Shown here: one piece after another, positions 62,224 to 64,000 of the stretch | How positions within the stretch are numbered: position 1 is the stretch's first letter | How the letters are laid out: each line of letters opens with the position of its first letter | DNA from: Clostridia bacterium | GTDB taxonomy: Bacteria > Bacillota > Clostridia > Christensenellales > Aristaeellaceae | Reading direction: 5' to 3' | DNA length: 64,000 bases | NCBI GenBank assembly: GCA_017543905.1 | Contig: JAFYFC010000045.1 | Coordinates: 1-64,000 of the forward strand | The notes under the pieces: generated by a model | The model's database searches: none | What the model was told of the DNA's origin: nothing | Seen by the model: the letters and a program-made list of their open reading frames with translations, nothing else | Position numbers and translations under genes: made by a program

Positions 62224-63636
62224 TTATAAAGGCATTACGTTGTTTTTCTTATCGAGCACGCTGGTGTCGAGCTTAAGCTGCTCCGCCTGTCTGTACTCAA
62301 AAAACTTCGTGGCGACCTGCGGGAACAGCGCGTAAGAAAGCACGTCCTCTTCCTGGGTGTACCATTTTGCGCATTCCTTGCGGAAATCCTCAAGATGCTG
62401 CACGCCGTATTCGGGATCGTCTACGGGACGGCAGGTTATCGGCTTGCGGTCGCCGATGACGAGCTTTCTTACGTCCTCGTTGACAGGCGCGGGCAGACGG
62501 CCGTAATCGCCGTGCATAAGCCCCTGCGACTCCTTCGGATTCATCTTGTAACGCTCGCCGGTAATTACGTTCATGACAGCCTGAGTGCCGACTATCTGGC
62601 TGGTAGGCGTTACGAGCGGCGGGTACCCGAAATCCTTGCGCACACGTGGCACCTCTGCGAGCACCTCGTCCAGCTTGTCGCTCTTTCCGGCGTCCTTAAG
62701 CTGCTTGATGAGGTTTGAGAGCATTCCGCCCGGAACCTGATACTTAAGCGTGTTGACGTTTACGTTCAGCACCTTCGGGTCGAGTATGCCGTCCGCCTTC
62801 ATCTTGTCGGCCACCTTGCGGAAATGCTCGGTAGCTTTGGTGAGCTCAGTCAGGTTGATACCTGTGTCGTACTCGGTGCCCTGCAAAGTAGCTATGAGCG
62901 ACTCAGTAGCGGGCTGGGACGTACCGTTCGCCAGAGGCGACAGCGCGGTATCCACGATGTCTACGCCCGCTTCTATGGCCTTAAGGTTTACCATGTCGCC
63001 TGTGCCGGTGGTGTTGTGGGTGTGCAGATGCACGAGCGTTTCGGGCTTCAGAGCCTGCTTAAGCTTTTTTACGAGGCTGTAGGCCGTATACGGCAGCAGC
63101 AGGTTCGCCATATCCTTTATGCAGATATTGTTCGCGCCCATCTTTTCGAATTCGAGCGCCTTTTCAACGAAGTAGTCCTCATTGTGCACAGGCGAAATGG
63201 TGTAGCTTAACGCCACTTCGCATATGCCGTTGTACTTTTTGCAGGAATCGATGGCGGGCTTTAAATTTCTCGGGTCGTTTAACGCGTCGAAAATACGTAT
63301 TACGTCTATGCCGTTTTTAATCGACAGGCGCACGAACTCTTCCACGACGTCGTCGGAATAATGGCGGTAGCCGAGTATGTTCTGTCCGCGGAACAGCATC
63401 TGCAGCTTGGTCTTGGGCAGCGCCTCGCGCAGCTTGCGCAGACGCACCCACGGATCCTCGTTCAAAAAGCGCAGGCAGCTGTCGAAGGTCGCGCCGCCCC
63501 AGCATTCGAGGGAATAATATCCGGCGTTGTCAAGTATTCCACAGGCAGGCAGCATATCCTCCGTACGCATACGGGTGGCCGCCTGAGACTGATGCGCATC
63601 TCGCAGGATGGTATCGGTAATCATTACCTTTCCCAT
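62224..63636 (-). CDS. oadA: oxaloacetate decarboxylase alpha-type carboxyltransferase
   Basis: A 470-residue carboxyltransferase of the OadA / pyruvate carboxylase subunit B group. Marks: ITDTILRDAHQSQAATRMRTEDM (metal Asp), LECWGGATFDSCLRFLNEDPW, LFRGQNILGYRHYSDD, GANNICIKDMANLL (the Lys that is carbamylated), LHTHNTTGTG (metal His pair) and the PYC_OADA domain (YQVPGGMLSNL). It lacks a C-terminal biotinyl domain, so a separate biotin protein would carry CO2. It is 25 bases from the beta-subunit gene; together they form a Na+-pumping decarboxylase for oxaloacetate or a similar acid. Confidence 0.93.
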   Translation of the reverse strand: MGKVMITDTILRDAHQSQAATRMRTEDMLPACGILDNAGYYSLECWGGATFDSCLRFLNEDPWVRLRKLREALPKTKLQMLFRGQNILGYRHYSDDVVEEFVRLSIKNGIDVIRIFDALNDPRNLKPAIDSCKKYNGICEVALSYTISPVHNEDYFVEKALEFEKMGANNICIKDMANLLLPYTAYSLVKKLKQALKPETLVHLHTHNTTGTGDMVNLKAIEAGVDIVDTALSPLANGTSQPATESLIATLQGTEYDTGINLTELTKATEHFRKVADKMKADGILDPKVLNVNVNTLKYQVPGGMLSNLIKQLKDAGKSDKLDEVLAEVPRVRKDFGYPPLVTPTSQIVGTQAVMNVITGERYKMNPKESQGLMHGDYGRLPAPVNEDVRKLVIGDRKPITCRPVDDPEYGVQHLEDFRKECAKWYTQEEDVLSYALFPQVATKFFEYRQAEQLKLDTSVLDKKNNVMPL

Positions 63637-63661
63637 AAAATTTCTCCTTTATCAGTTAATA

Positions 63662-64000
63662 TCAGGCAAACAGCGAAATCAGCACGCCCGCAGCGACTGC
63701 GGAGCCGATAACGCCGGCCACGTTGGGTCCCATTGCGTGCATAAGCAGGAAGTTGCCCGGATCATATTGCTGTCCCACTTTATTGGACACGCGCGCGGCC
63801 ATAGGCACAGCCGAAACGCCCGCAGAGCCGATCAGCGGGTTTATCTTGCCGCCGGTCAGCTTGTTCATGAGCTTCGCGAGCAATACGCCGCCCGCAGTTC
63901 CGAAGCCGAAGGCGACTACGCCGAGCACTACAATCTTGAGAGTATTCAAAGTAAGGAAGGTTTGACCTGTAGTCGTCGCGCCGACTGTGAGACCGAGAAA
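63662..64000 (-). CDS. oadB: decarboxylase sodium pump beta subunit, C-terminal part
   Basis: The last 112 residues of an integral membrane protein whose gene continues beyond the window. [63 protein letters not shown] and [22 protein letters not shown] are the family C-terminal helices, including the region that forms the Na+ channel. Adjacent to oadA, as in oad, gcd and mmd operons, so the decarboxylated acid cannot be decided from this part. Confidence 0.93.
   Translation of the reverse strand, partial: FLGLTVGATTTGQTFLTLNTLKIVVLGVVAFGFGTAGGVLLAKLMNKLTGGKINPLIGSAGVSAVPMAARVSNKVGQQYDPGNFLLMHAMGPNVAGVIGSAVAAGVLISLFA

Overview
The window looks like a chromosomal segment of a low-to-mid GC Firmicute of the class Clostridia, probably an uncultured gut lineage. 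The class rests on several marks: the rpe-rsgA-prkC-stp-rlmN-rsmB-fmt-def-priA-coaBC-rpoZ-yicC gene order, a T-box leader, an L21 leader with the rplU-prp-rpmA trio and a cleavable L27 N-terminus, YqeK, a PASTA-domain kinase and a UgpC/MsmX-type ATPase. Family or genus cannot be fixed from the sequence, and no sporulation genes are seen.

Layout. 1-1.7 kb is an accessory scar: the end of a polymorphic toxin, its DUF2019 immunity partner, an Rhs fragment, an IS66 transposase fragment and a decayed tRNA-Arg with its terminator. 1.7-24.8 kb is one long minus-strand housekeeping run. It starts at a Tyr-type T-box and passes through an aminotransferase, tyrS, yigZ, an MFS carrier, a pseudouridine synthase, a HAD phosphatase, pcrA, ligA, yicC, rpoZ, coaBC, priA, def, fmt, rsmB, rlmN, stp, prkC, rsgA and rpe. 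25.0-27.2 kb holds tRNA-Thr and tRNA-Pro, a small prophage-head remnant and rnpB. In the remnant lies a compact promoter-hairpin-terminator unit on the plus strand that looks like an undescribed small RNA gene. 27.2-33.0 kb runs zinc-ribbon protein, yqeK, yhbY, obgE, nth, ctp and a PucR/CdaR-type regulator. 33.1-39.0 kb carries a sugar-ABC ATPase, araD, a CbbX/SpoVK-like AAA ATPase, a TIM-barrel isomerase, a frame-broken queG-like gene and ogg. 39.1-40.2 kb is rpmA-prp-rplU. 40.3-48.1 kb is the only long plus-strand run and builds the cell-shape machine: maf-mreB-mreC-mreD-mrdA-minD-rodA. 48.2-64 kb has three MATE exporters, GtrA, a kdgK-gnd-larA sugar-acid operon, an oxidoreductase, an EF-G-like factor, a glutaminase-A-like protein and the alpha and beta subunits of a decarboxylase pump.

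How it fits together. The central cluster links translation start and end (fmt, def, rlmN, rsmB, rsgA), CoA synthesis, replication restart and Ser/Thr signalling. The mre cluster couples peptidoglycan elongation to a MinD ATPase that has no MinC or MinE beside it. The kdgK-gnd-larA operon suggests catabolism of gluconate-type sugar acids with a nickel-pincer epimerase.

Points to check. priA is split by an in-frame amber codon although def next door uses TAG as its true stop. The queG-like gene is split by a -1 shift at a T TTA AAG heptamer. The MreB and EF-G-like proteins have lost residues usually needed for nucleotide hydrolysis. gmk, nadD and rsfS are missing from their usual neighbourhoods. 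Two broken core or near-core genes in one contig also raise the possibility of base errors in the assembly.
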